Part shown: in pieces, positions 32,054 to 40,471 of the stretch
Layout: each line of letters opens with the position of its first letter
Numbering within the stretch: the stretch's first letter is position 1
Assembly: GCA_903870275.1 (NCBI GenBank)
Contig: CAIQCK010000003.1
Location: forward strand, 1 to 44,091
Reading direction: 5' to 3'
DNA length: 44,091 nucleotides
Source of the DNA: an uncultured bacterium
GTDB lineage: Bacteria; Verrucomicrobiota; Verrucomicrobiia; CAIQCK01
Notes under the pieces: model-generated
Databases searched by the model: none
What the model was told of the DNA's origin: nothing
Seen by the model: only the letters and a program-made list of their open reading frames with translations
Program-made: the position numbers and the translations under genes

Positions 32054-35000
32054 CTAAACCGTCCGCGTCGCCCGCCGGCGGCGCAGCGCCAGCACGGTCG
32101 CCAGCCACAACACCGCGAACGCGGCGACGCCGAAGGCGGCCTCGACCGGCCAGCCGATGGCGCGGGTGTTCAGCGCGTGGAAACGGACGGTCATCGGCTT
32201 GGCGAGGTCCGTCTGCAACACCTGCGTGAAGGTATGCTTCACGCCGTGCGTCGGCAGATTCACGCGCAGCGGCAACACGCGCGCCACGGCCATCTCCTGC
32301 GCTTGCTGGAGCTTGTCGTATTGCTTCGCCGCCGCGTCGTTGTCTACCGATGACATCGGCTGCTGTTGCGCGAACGTCTGGCGACCGCCAAACGGCGCCT
32401 CGAGCTTCAGCGTCTCGCCGACGACGCCAGCCTGACTCGGCAACCCGTTGTTGAAATTGACGACATTGTTTGCCTGCGCGGTTCGCACCTTTTGCTCGAT
32501 GTCTTTGAAATTCTTTGCGTTGTCGTAGAAGGCCTTTCCCTTGCCGCCGCTGGCGCGGGCGCGGTTGTAGGCGTCCACGGCCACCTTCGCATTTCCCTGG
32601 GCCAGATTGCTGCGGGCGCTGCTCAGGAACGACGACACCTCCGCCTGCTGCTCCTGCGCCTGTTCGTTTTCGGCGCGCTGGTATTCGTTGAGGCTGAACA
32701 TCTGCACGAGCGGCGCGGCGACTTCCTCGTGCGTCATCGTGCCCTCAAAGCCGCTGTAGCTGTAGTCGGGCGGCAGGAAGAGCGACCACCGCGCGTTTTT
32801 CATCGGCACGTCCACCGCCGGCGACACCAGCTCGAACCGGCCGCGCGTAGCGGGAAATTTTTCCGCGCTGACATAGGTCAACTCCACCCGCACCGCCTCG
32901 TCGCCGTTGCCGGCGCGCTCCAGCGGCAACTGCACCGTGCCCTCGCGCTCGCCCTTGCCCGGCCGCACCGCCTGCCCCGCGACGAACGCCGACCAGACCC
33001 GCGCGCCCGGCGGCAGCGTCACCCGCAGGAACTGCCGGCCGTTGTTGCGCACTGACAGCCACATCAACGTCATCGTCTGTCCGTCCTCGGCCACCTCGGT
33101 GATGAGCCGCGCGTCGTCCACGAGCGCCTGGAGCACTTCGGCTTCCGCAAAACGTTTCGCCGCCAGCTTCAGTTTCCAGCCCGGCCGCAGATAGCGATAC
33201 GACAGCACCGTCGCCTCCGGCGCGCGCCCCGCCCATTCCGGCAGCTCGCTTGAGTCTATGCGGAGAAGATCGCCTGTTTTCGCCGGCTCGGCTGGCGAGG
33301 TTCGATCAATAACGACCCGGTCCGGGGGACCCTCAACCCAGAATTTCAGACCGGTAATATCGGCAACATAACGAATCACGTCGCGAAGCGACACATCGTC
33401 CAAGATAAGGGTGACTGCCGGCAACTTGGCAATCTCCTGGGTTCCGAGCCCGCTGCCGAGAATGATGTTGACACCTTTGCCACCTGTCTTGGCTTTGTCT
33501 ATCTCGCGACTCTTTTCGGAGAGGAATTTGATGACATCAACAAACCTGGCATCTTTGAATTCCACCTTGGGAATGATGATGGTTCGATCCAATTTATAAT
33601 CAAATGCCCGTCCGCTATCATCAACCCCTACTACTTTTATCCCGCCATTTTGTTCCATCGAGTCCACCTGCAACGGCGGCCGCGCGATCACCGCCACCGC
33701 GCCGTTTTCGCGCTCGACGCCGACGGCTTCGATGCCGCCGAGTTCGAGCGCGTCCTGCCCGACCTTCCACGGCAATTCCCACGTCACGGTGAGCGTGTAG
33801 GCGCCGCGCGTCTTGTTCTGCAACTCGATGCGCCACTCGCCGTCCTTCTGGTCGCGGCGGCGGATGTCCACGCCTTGCAGTTCGACGTTCTTGAACGCCG
33901 CCGGCACGCGCACGCGCAGTTCCTTCACCGGCGCGTTCTGGATGTCGTAGCGCACCAGTGACCGGCCGGTGACGAGCGTCTCGGTCATCGTCACCCAGTT
34001 GACCACCTCGGCGCGCACCCACGGCTCGACGGCTTCGGTGGCGACGGCCAGTTTCCACGGCACGCGCGCCGATGGCTCGCTGGCGATGAACTTATAGGCC
34101 AGCGCCGCGCCGGCGGACGGATTATTGCCGGTGGTCGCGGCGGGAATCTCGGTGAGACCCTCGAGCGAATCGCATTTGAGCTGGATGCCCGGCTCCGCCG
34201 AGATGCCGATAGCGCCGGAAAGTTTCTGCGCGCCGAGCGGATGCACGCCAAGGACCTCCACGTTCTTCGGCAGTTCCTTCACCGTTTTGACCAGCGCCAC
34301 GCGCAGCGAATATGCGCCAATCGTGCGCTCCTTCAGCGCCACTTCCAACGCGCGGCCCGCGCCGTCGGTGCGCTCGGTCCATTGCGAGATGTTGTCGCCG
34401 GTGACCGACTCGACTTTGAAATCCGCCGGCAACGCCAGCCGCAGCGCGAACACGCCGGCTTTCTTGATCGTGTAGTCCACCTGCGCCGTCACGCCGAGCT
34501 GTTCGGCGGTGACGCGGAACTGGTTTTGCACCGCCGCCTCGATCTGCGGCTGCACGGCCTCGAGGCGCGCCGTCAGGTCGAACTCCGGCTTTTGGAAACG
34601 ATAGGCGGCGATGATCGGCGGCATCGTTTCCGTCGTCAGATCCATTTTCTTCACAGCCTTGCGCAGCGTCGCAAACTCATCGTTCAGCGTCACCCGTCGC
34701 CGCTCGGCTTTCAGGAATTCCTCCGTGTCCACGCGTTGCAACTCGCCGGTCTTTTCCACGGTGACGCTCAGTTCCTCGCTGCCTGCCAGCGCAATCCAGC
34801 CGGTCTCGCGCTTCGCCTCCAGCGCGCGCGGCGTCTCGACGCGCTCGGACGCCGGCAGTTTGGTGAGGGCTTTTTCGGTGACGACCGTCAGCGGCCAGTT
34901 CGTCGAGGAAATGCCGCGCAGCAGATCGACGGTGAGGATTTGCGCGCCGCCGTCTTCCGGCTTGGGCGACGCCGCCACGTCCCAGGTGCGGATCAGGTCG

Positions 35001-38000
35001 CCCTCGACCTTCAGCAACCGCTGGCCGGCGGGCAGCCGCACGCGCGCCTGGCGCATTTCGCCTTGCGCGACCTGGAACGACAGCGTGGCGCGGGTGTTCA
35101 ACACGCCGCCGCCGAAGCTCGCCAGCGTCGTGTTCTGGCAGAAGACCGTCGCCGCCACCTCGGCGGCGCGCTTGGTCCGCGGCGTCCACGACAGCTCGAC
35201 CCGCGTGGCCGCGCCGAGCACCGCCTCGACACGCGTCTGCTGCTGCTCGACGGCGGTCTTGAACGACACCGCCGTCGGCGCCTCCACCGCCGCGTCGGTT
35301 TCGTCCAGTGTGGTGGTGAGCTTGCTCGTCAACGCGGGCGGGATGGCGAACAGCAACTGCCGGTTCGTCTCGTCACCGCCGGTCTTCACGACAAACTTCA
35401 CGCGCACCGTCGCCGCGCCGCGCCTCGGCAGCCACGCGGCGAGCATCGCGCCGTCGCGCACCAGCCTTGCGTCCTTGAGGCTGGCGGAAAATTCCCGCAC
35501 CGCCACGTCGTCGCCGAACAGCGCCACGCGCCGGCCGGGCTTGTCCGCCTGCACCTCGAACACTGCCTCGAACTGCGCCACCTTCTCACGCACCGCGCCG
35601 GTGTAGGCGGCGGAGGTGATCGCAACGCCGGGCGAAGGCGGAATGATGGAGGAGTGGAGGAATGGAGTAGTGGAGTGCTGGAGTGTTGGGGCAAAAAAGT
35701 GTTGAGCGCGCTGGGTCGCCTCGTCGGCGTTCGCGGCCGTCAGAAGAAATGCCAGCGCGAGCAGCGCCGTGACGGCAGGAGCGGCAGGACCGGCGCCGGA
35801 CGGCGGGGTTGGCGGCGCGGGCGGCGGTGGCGTGGCTTTTGGCACACGCCGCGGCAAGAATTTTTTCGCCAGCCAGATCATCGCCATCAACACGAGCACC
35901 GGCACGACGAGAATGAGCGCGATGTGCAGGAGCCTCAACGAGATCAACGCGCTGCCGACGCTGCCAAGGCAAAGCGCGAGGCCCGCAGCGAGCAGCAAGC
36001 CGCCCGCGCGGGCCCGGCGCGTTTGCTGGCGGACAATCCACACGCCGAGCAGGAACGCGACCAGTTCCAGCGCGGCGCGAACGGCGTTGCGCACGTCGGT
36101 CTTGACCGCCCACGCCTGCGCCGTCAACGCCTCGCCGCCGATGTTGAGCACCTTGGTGAACACGAACCGCTCGCCGGTGCGGGGAATGTCCACGTGGATC
36201 GGCCGGATGCCCGCCACCGCCGGCGCGCCCGTGAGGCCCGTATCACTGGCCGCACCTGCAGCGGGAGATTCCGCGGGTGGCGGTGGCGCGGTTGCGGCCG
36301 GTGCGGCGGGCGAAGCATTAATTCCATTGTTAAAAGCAAGCCCCCCCGAGCCGTTAACAGTGAGGTTCCCGCCGTCGATTATCGTGCCACCGGTATGGAT
36401 GTTGCCGTTGCGTATAAGCGGCGTTCCGCGGTTACCCCCCATCATCAGGGTGTTTCTCCCCATGTTGTACGTCGAAGCGGTCCCCCTTTCAGGCTCGGTT
36501 GACACGACACCTTGCGTCGTCATCGTGGACTGGATGTTGTCGAAAGTCGCCGCTCTTCGTTTTACAGACGACAACGCGGGCATCATCATACTGGACAGCA
36601 GCGCGATGACAAAAACGACGGCGAGCGTGGCGAGCGCGCCTTTCCAGCCGCGCCGGACGGCGGCGACGATCATCACGAACACAAGGAAGAGCACCATGCA
36701 CACCGCCACCACCGCCGCACCCTCGTCGAACAATTCCTGATAGAACTTCACGAACGTGTCCCACGCGTCGTGCAGGCCGTAGGTGGTGCCGCGCGCGACG
36801 GTCATGTTGCCACCGAAGCCGGACAGCGTGTGCGTCGCCGGTACGTAGAGTTCCCATTCGGCATAGGTGGTCTGCACGTCGGTCTTCGGCGCGTCGAGTT
36901 TGAGAGAACGCGGCCACCACGATTTCAGGCCGGCGGTGTCGTCCGCCGCCGCCTTTTTCCCATCGAGGTTCTGCGCATAAACAATGTCCACCGCGAACGC
37001 CTGGTCGCGGTTGGCGCCGCGCGGCAACGGCGCCAGCAACGCGTCGCCATCGCGTTCGGCCTTCACCGGCTGGTTGGCGACGTAGCAGCTCCAGAACTCC
37101 GCGCCGTGCGGCAGCGTGAATCGCTGAAACTGCTTGTCATTGTTTTTCACCATGAACGACGCCTGCGTCAGCATCTGGCCGTTGTCGGTCAGCACCGTCG
37201 TCAACTGCGTGTGGTCGGCCACCGCGTCGAGCACGCCCAGCAACTCGTGGCGCACGACCTCGACGGACAGGTCATACGGCTCGCCAGCCGGGTAACGGTA
37301 GGCCAGCAGCACCGGCCGCGAAATGAGCGCGCGGTCGTTCTCGGCCAGTTCCGACTCGTCCACGCGGCGCAACAATCCGCTGGCGCTCTTCTCGCGCAGT
37401 TGCAGGTTCGGGGCGCTGGTGACGGCGAGCGTGCCGGTCTCGCGCTCCACGTCGAGCGCGTGGACGCCGCCGGCGGCGAGCGTGGCGCGGTGCGGATCGA
37501 ACGCCTCGTCGTAGGTAATCACCAGCGTGTAGCTGCCCCACGCCTTCTCCTGCAACGCAATGGTCCAGATGTCGCCCTTGTCGTCCTTGCCCTGGTCCTT
37601 GCGGCGGATGCCGGGGCCGGTGAACTCGACGTTCTTCCAGTGCGACGGCAGGCGGAGCCGGAACTCCTGCACGCCCTGGTTGAAGATGGCGTAGCGGACC
37701 GTGGCGCTGCCGCCGACGAGGCCGTCGCCGATAGTGACGAGGTTGAAGATGTCCACGAGCAACCGCGCCGCAAGCCGCTCGACGCCGAGCGAAAGCTGCC
37801 AGTCCGGCTGGTCGGCGGTGTAGGCGAGGGCGACATCGCGGAACGCGAAACGCGAATCGCGAACCGGCAACGACGCGACGGGCACTTCGCGCAGGCCGGC
37901 GAGCTTCGCGGTCTTGAGCCGGAAACCGGGCGCGGCGGCGGCGGCGAGCTGCGCGGTCTCCTTCGTCGCGCCGGCGGCGCGCAGCGGGACGAGCGCGATT

Positions 38001-39313
38001 TGCTCCGGCACGGTCTTCTGCGCCAGTTCGAGTTGCACGTCGAGCGTGCGCGTGCCGAGGACGCGACCGGCGAAGTTGAGGGTGAGCTTGCCGCCCGCGG
38101 CCTTCCAGTCCTCGATGCCCTCGCCGCGCACGTCGGCGACGAGGAAGTTGCCGAGCGGCGCGAGTTCGAGCGAGTAGATGCCGGCTTTCTCGACGGTCAG
38201 CGTGATGGCGTGGGTGACGAGCAGGCGCGACTCCTCCAGCCGCGCGGTGACGTGCGCGTCGGTGGTGATCACCGGCTCGATGCGGCGCAGCTTCAACGCG
38301 AGCGTCGCGGGCCGGCCGTAGAACTGGTAGGCCGCGAGCGCGCCGCCGGGAGCGTTCACCTGCCGCAGGCCGGTGGCGGTGTCGGTTTCCACCAGCATGT
38401 CCTCCGCCGACAGCGTGAGCGACCCGGTCTCGCGCGCGACCTCCTGCGGCTGCGGCGGCGCGAGTTGCGCGGCGGCGGACGCGGCCTCGACCGGCTGCTC
38501 GCTGTAGAGCGTGAGCGTGTAGCTTTTCTCCAGCGGCTTGAGCGGCTCGACGGTGAGCAACTGGCGGTCGCCTTCGGTCTTGATCTGCCAGTCGCGGATT
38601 TGTTCGCCTTGAAGCCGCGTCAGCGCCTGCGCGGCCGGCAGCGTCACGGTGAGCTTGGGGACGTTGCCCTGAACGATCTCGTAGTTGAACCGCGTGGTGA
38701 ACTTCACAACGGCGGGCGTGATGTGCGCGGCGGCGGTCGTCTCGCAGGTGACGAGCGCCTTGCGCGCGGCCTCGGCGGCCTTGCTCTGCCAGCGCAACGA
38801 CACCGCACGGTCGGCGCCGAGCAGCCCGCGCACTTTCGCTGGGCCGCCTTTCGGCTGCGGCTCGGTGACGGTGCCGCAGAGCAATTGCAGTTCGATGCCG
38901 TCGCCAGCAGCCTGCGCGGCGATGGACGCGATGGCCGCAACCGGGCCGGTGAAGGAAACCTGGTTCCACGGTTCGGCGCGCGTGATCTTCGCGACAAGGT
39001 CGAGCTTGAGCTTAAACCGTCCGGCCTTGGCCGCCACGAGCCGATACTGGTTGCCCGCGCGCGCGAGGCGCAGGTCGGCGGGGAGTTTCGGCGGCAGCAC
39101 GGCCACGTCGCCCTCGAACAACGTCACGCATGCCTCGCCGCGACCACTCGCCTCGGCGTCGAGTTCCACGACGAAGCGCGCCTCCTTCTCGACGAGCGTG
39201 GCGTCGTAACGAATCTCGTGCACGACCAGTTCGGCGGCGGGCGGGGGCGCTTCCTTGGCGAATGCGGCGGCGGGGAAAAATGAGGCGACAAGCAGGCAGA
39301 TGATTGAGCGCAT
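32054..39313 (-). CDS. Giant internally duplicated membrane protein with an STN-like domain
   Basis: 2419 aa. The start at 39313 has GGAGGT 6 nt upstream and a signal peptide (MRSIICLLVASFFPAAAFA). Residues about 25-860 form a beta-rich first half. At 865-1156 there are several transmembrane segments broken by a Gly/Asn-rich stretch (about 931-997). About 1174-1196 is a second signal-like segment (VTALLALAFLLTAANA), followed by a second half that repeats the first: VVHEIRYDATLVEKEARF matches ITSAAYTGAVREKVAQF, SYTLVITYDEAFD matches AYTLTVTWELPWK, and MVKNNDKQFQRFTLPHGAEFW matches SVRNNGRQFLRVTLPPGARVW. An STN-like domain (about 1965-1998, VTLILDDVSLRDVIRYVADI) is inserted in the second half only. 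A short TPR-like stretch and one terminal transmembrane helix with RRRR finish it. The function is unknown; it probably spans the inner membrane with large periplasmic parts. Confidence 0.85.
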   Translation of the reverse strand: MRSIICLLVASFFPAAAFAKEAPPPAAELVVHEIRYDATLVEKEARFVVELDAEASGRGEACVTLFEGDVAVLPPKLPADLRLARAGNQYRLVAAKAGRFKLKLDLVAKITRAEPWNQVSFTGPVAAIASIAAQAAGDGIELQLLCGTVTEPQPKGGPAKVRGLLGADRAVSLRWQSKAAEAARKALVTCETTAAAHITPAVVKFTTRFNYEIVQGNVPKLTVTLPAAQALTRLQGEQIRDWQIKTEGDRQLLTVEPLKPLEKSYTLTLYSEQPVEAASAAAQLAPPQPQEVARETGSLTLSAEDMLVETDTATGLRQVNAPGGALAAYQFYGRPATLALKLRRIEPVITTDAHVTARLEESRLLVTHAITLTVEKAGIYSLELAPLGNFLVADVRGEGIEDWKAAGGKLTLNFAGRVLGTRTLDVQLELAQKTVPEQIALVPLRAAGATKETAQLAAAAAPGFRLKTAKLAGLREVPVASLPVRDSRFAFRDVALAYTADQPDWQLSLGVERLAARLLVDIFNLVTIGDGLVGGSATVRYAIFNQGVQEFRLRLPSHWKNVEFTGPGIRRKDQGKDDKGDIWTIALQEKAWGSYTLVITYDEAFDPHRATLAAGGVHALDVERETGTLAVTSAPNLQLREKSASGLLRRVDESELAENDRALISRPVLLAYRYPAGEPYDLSVEVVRHELLGVLDAVADHTQLTTVLTDNGQMLTQASFMVKNNDKQFQRFTLPHGAEFWSCYVANQPVKAERDGDALLAPLPRGANRDQAFAVDIVYAQNLDGKKAAADDTAGLKSWWPRSLKLDAPKTDVQTTYAEWELYVPATHTLSGFGGNMTVARGTTYGLHDAWDTFVKFYQELFDEGAAVVAVCMVLFLVFVMIVAAVRRGWKGALATLAVVFVIALLSSMMMPALSSVKRRAATFDNIQSTMTTQGVVSTEPERGTASTYNMGRNTLMMGGNRGTPLIRNGNIHTGGTIIDGGNLTVNGSGGLAFNNGINASPAAPAATAPPPPAESPAAGAASDTGLTGAPAVAGIRPIHVDIPRTGERFVFTKVLNIGGEALTAQAWAVKTDVRNAVRAALELVAFLLGVWIVRQQTRRARAGGLLLAAGLALCLGSVGSALISLRLLHIALILVVPVLVLMAMIWLAKKFLPRRVPKATPPPPAPPTPPSGAGPAAPAVTALLALAFLLTAANADEATQRAQHFFAPTLQHSTTPFLHSSIIPPSPGVAITSAAYTGAVREKVAQFEAVFEVQADKPGRRVALFGDDVAVREFSASLKDARLVRDGAMLAAWLPRRGAATVRVKFVVKTGGDETNRQLLFAIPPALTSKLTTTLDETDAAVEAPTAVSFKTAVEQQQTRVEAVLGAATRVELSWTPRTKRAAEVAATVFCQNTTLASFGGGVLNTRATLSFQVAQGEMRQARVRLPAGQRLLKVEGDLIRTWDVAASPKPEDGGAQILTVDLLRGISSTNWPLTVVTEKALTKLPASERVETPRALEAKRETGWIALAGSEELSVTVEKTGELQRVDTEEFLKAERRRVTLNDEFATLRKAVKKMDLTTETMPPIIAAYRFQKPEFDLTARLEAVQPQIEAAVQNQFRVTAEQLGVTAQVDYTIKKAGVFALRLALPADFKVESVTGDNISQWTERTDGAGRALEVALKERTIGAYSLRVALVKTVKELPKNVEVLGVHPLGAQKLSGAIGISAEPGIQLKCDSLEGLTEIPAATTGNNPSAGAALAYKFIASEPSARVPWKLAVATEAVEPWVRAEVVNWVTMTETLVTGRSLVRYDIQNAPVKELRVRVPAAFKNVELQGVDIRRRDQKDGEWRIELQNKTRGAYTLTVTWELPWKVGQDALELGGIEAVGVERENGAVAVIARPPLQVDSMEQNGGIKVVGVDDSGRAFDYKLDRTIIIPKVEFKDARFVDVIKFLSEKSREIDKAKTGGKGVNIILGSGLGTQEIAKLPAVTLILDDVSLRDVIRYVADITGLKFWVEGPPDRVVIDRTSPAEPAKTGDLLRIDSSELPEWAGRAPEATVLSYRYLRPGWKLKLAAKRFAEAEVLQALVDDARLITEVAEDGQTMTLMWLSVRNNGRQFLRVTLPPGARVWSAFVAGQAVRPGKGEREGTVQLPLERAGNGDEAVRVELTYVSAEKFPATRGRFELVSPAVDVPMKNARWSLFLPPDYSYSGFEGTMTHEEVAAPLVQMFSLNEYQRAENEQAQEQQAEVSSFLSSARSNLAQGNAKVAVDAYNRARASGGKGKAFYDNAKNFKDIEQKVRTAQANNVVNFNNGLPSQAGVVGETLKLEAPFGGRQTFAQQQPMSSVDNDAAAKQYDKLQQAQEMAVARVLPLRVNLPTHGVKHTFTQVLQTDLAKPMTVRFHALNTRAIGWPVEAAFGVAAFAVLWLATVLALRRRRATRTV
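35647..35686. repeat. Octanucleotide tandem repeat inside the giant gene
   Basis: Five 8-nt units in register on the plus strand (TGGAGGAG, TGGAGGAA, TGGAGTAG, TGGAGTGC, TGGAGTGT). In the gene they encode a His/Thr/Ser-rich linker (LQHSTTPFLHSS, about residues 1209-1222) just after the second signal-like segment, at the junction of the two halves. The unit length is not a multiple of three. Confidence 0.85.
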
Positions 39314-39471
39314 AACAGACCTCCAAGTTGTCATGCGTAGTTAGACAGATTCCGTGGGAAAACGCTCCCTAAAAATCGCGGCTGGAAGGAAACGTGGAGT
39401 CTCCGCGCCTCGGCGTTCGATTTCGCACCGTTCGCTTGCAGCCGCTGCGGTTAGCTGATAACTAACCAAAC

Positions 39472-40332
39472 ATGAACGCGCCCGCCGTCCTGCGAAATCT
39501 CATCCTCGCCGCGTCCTGTGTCGGTATCGCACTCGCCCAGACGCCGCCGCCGTCGCCGCCGGCAGTCGCGCCAGGCGGTCAACCGTCGTTTGTCAACGCC
39601 GCCGGCATCAAGATGGTGCTGATTCCCACCGGCGAGTTCGACATGGGCAGCCCGAAGAGCGAAAGCTGGCGTTACTCGGAAGAGAAGCTCCATCACGTCA
39701 CGATCACCAAACCGTTCTATCTCGGCGTCACCGAAGTGACGCAGGCGCAATTCACCGCCGTCATGCACAGAAATCCGAGTTACTACAAGGGCGCGGCGCT
39801 GCCGGTGGACCATGTGACGTGGTTTGACGCGATGGAGTTTTGCAAGCGGATGAACTTCATGGATGGCCGCGCCTACCGGTTGCCGACGGAGGCCGAGTGG
39901 GAATACGCCTGCCGCGCCGGCACGGATGACAAGTTCTACAGCGGCGACAACGACGCGGACCTGATCAAGGCGGCGTGGGTCGGCGGCGTCAGCGACAGCC
40001 ACACGCAGCCGGTGGCGAAGCTGATGCCAAACAAATTCGGCCTCTTCGACATGCTCGGCAACGTCTATGAATGGTGCAACGATTTCTACGACGTGAACTA
40101 CTACACGAGGTCGCCAAAGAAAGATCCGCCCGGCCCGCCGAAGGGCGTTGAGCGCGTGATCCGCGGCGGCGCCTATAGCGAACCCGTCCAGAATGTCCGC
40201 TGCGCCTACCGCACCGGCAAAGACCCGATGAAGACGCAGGCGAATCTCGGCTTCCGCATCGCCTGCGACGTGCCGCCGCCGAAAACAATCGCGCCGGCTG
40301 CAACAACGCCTCCGCCTGCGAAGCAACCGTAG
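39472..40332 (+). CDS. Exported SUMF1/FGE-sulfatase-domain protein
   Basis: 286 aa with a signal peptide (LRNLILAASCVGIALAQ) and a Pro-rich linker. The domain is typical of the formylglycine-generating-enzyme fold: MVLIPTGEFDMGSPKSES, FYLGVTEVTQAQFTAVM, HVTWFDAMEFCKRMN, YRLPTEAEWEYACRAGT, GLFDMLGNVYEWCNDFY, RVIRGGAYSE and NLGFRIAC. The two active-site cysteines of true FGE sit in a GGSFLCHASYCNRYR-type segment; here it reads GGAYSEPVQNVRCAYR, so the Cys pair is missing and sulfatase activation is unlikely. Many such domains in this phylum are of unknown role. It is divergent from the giant gene, and a strong inverted repeat begins just after its stop. Confidence 0.87.
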   Translation: MNAPAVLRNLILAASCVGIALAQTPPPSPPAVAPGGQPSFVNAAGIKMVLIPTGEFDMGSPKSESWRYSEEKLHHVTITKPFYLGVTEVTQAQFTAVMHRNPSYYKGAALPVDHVTWFDAMEFCKRMNFMDGRAYRLPTEAEWEYACRAGTDDKFYSGDNDADLIKAAWVGGVSDSHTQPVAKLMPNKFGLFDMLGNVYEWCNDFYDVNYYTRSPKKDPPGPPKGVERVIRGGAYSEPVQNVRCAYRTGKDPMKTQANLGFRIACDVPPPKTIAPAATTPPPAKQP

Positions 40333-40345
40333 CCGTTGTAGCCGC

Positions 40346-40417
40346 CGTAGCCGCCGACGTAAGGAGGCGGGCGCGTTACCATCCACAACCCTCCGCCTCC
40401 TTACGTCGGCGGCTACG
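40346..40417. repeat. Perfect 25-bp inverted repeat, copy A
   Basis: Arms at 40346-40370 and 40393-40417 (left arm begins CGTAGCCGCCGACGTAAGG) are exact reverse complements around a 22-nt loop. The same left arm recurs at 41459 and, degenerate, at 7285. It lies between the SUMF1-domain gene and the isomerase gene and is a likely REP/MITE-like dispersed element; it could also act as a stem-loop in the RNA. Confidence 0.88.
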
Positions 40418-40471
40418 AATCGGGAGCGCGGGCTTGCTCGACTAACGGCAATCGTTGTAGGATTTCCGCCC

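Noticed and set aside
36555..36640. A separate type IV prepilin gene
   Set aside because: No independent start, ribosome binding site or prepilin cleavage motif; it is an internal segment of the giant frame.
34241..39283. Very long plus-strand frames (753 and 923 aa) opposite the giant gene
   Set aside because: Arg/His/Gln-rich shadow translations caused by high GC; the minus-strand frame has a signal peptide, a Shine-Dalgarno sequence and coherent domains.
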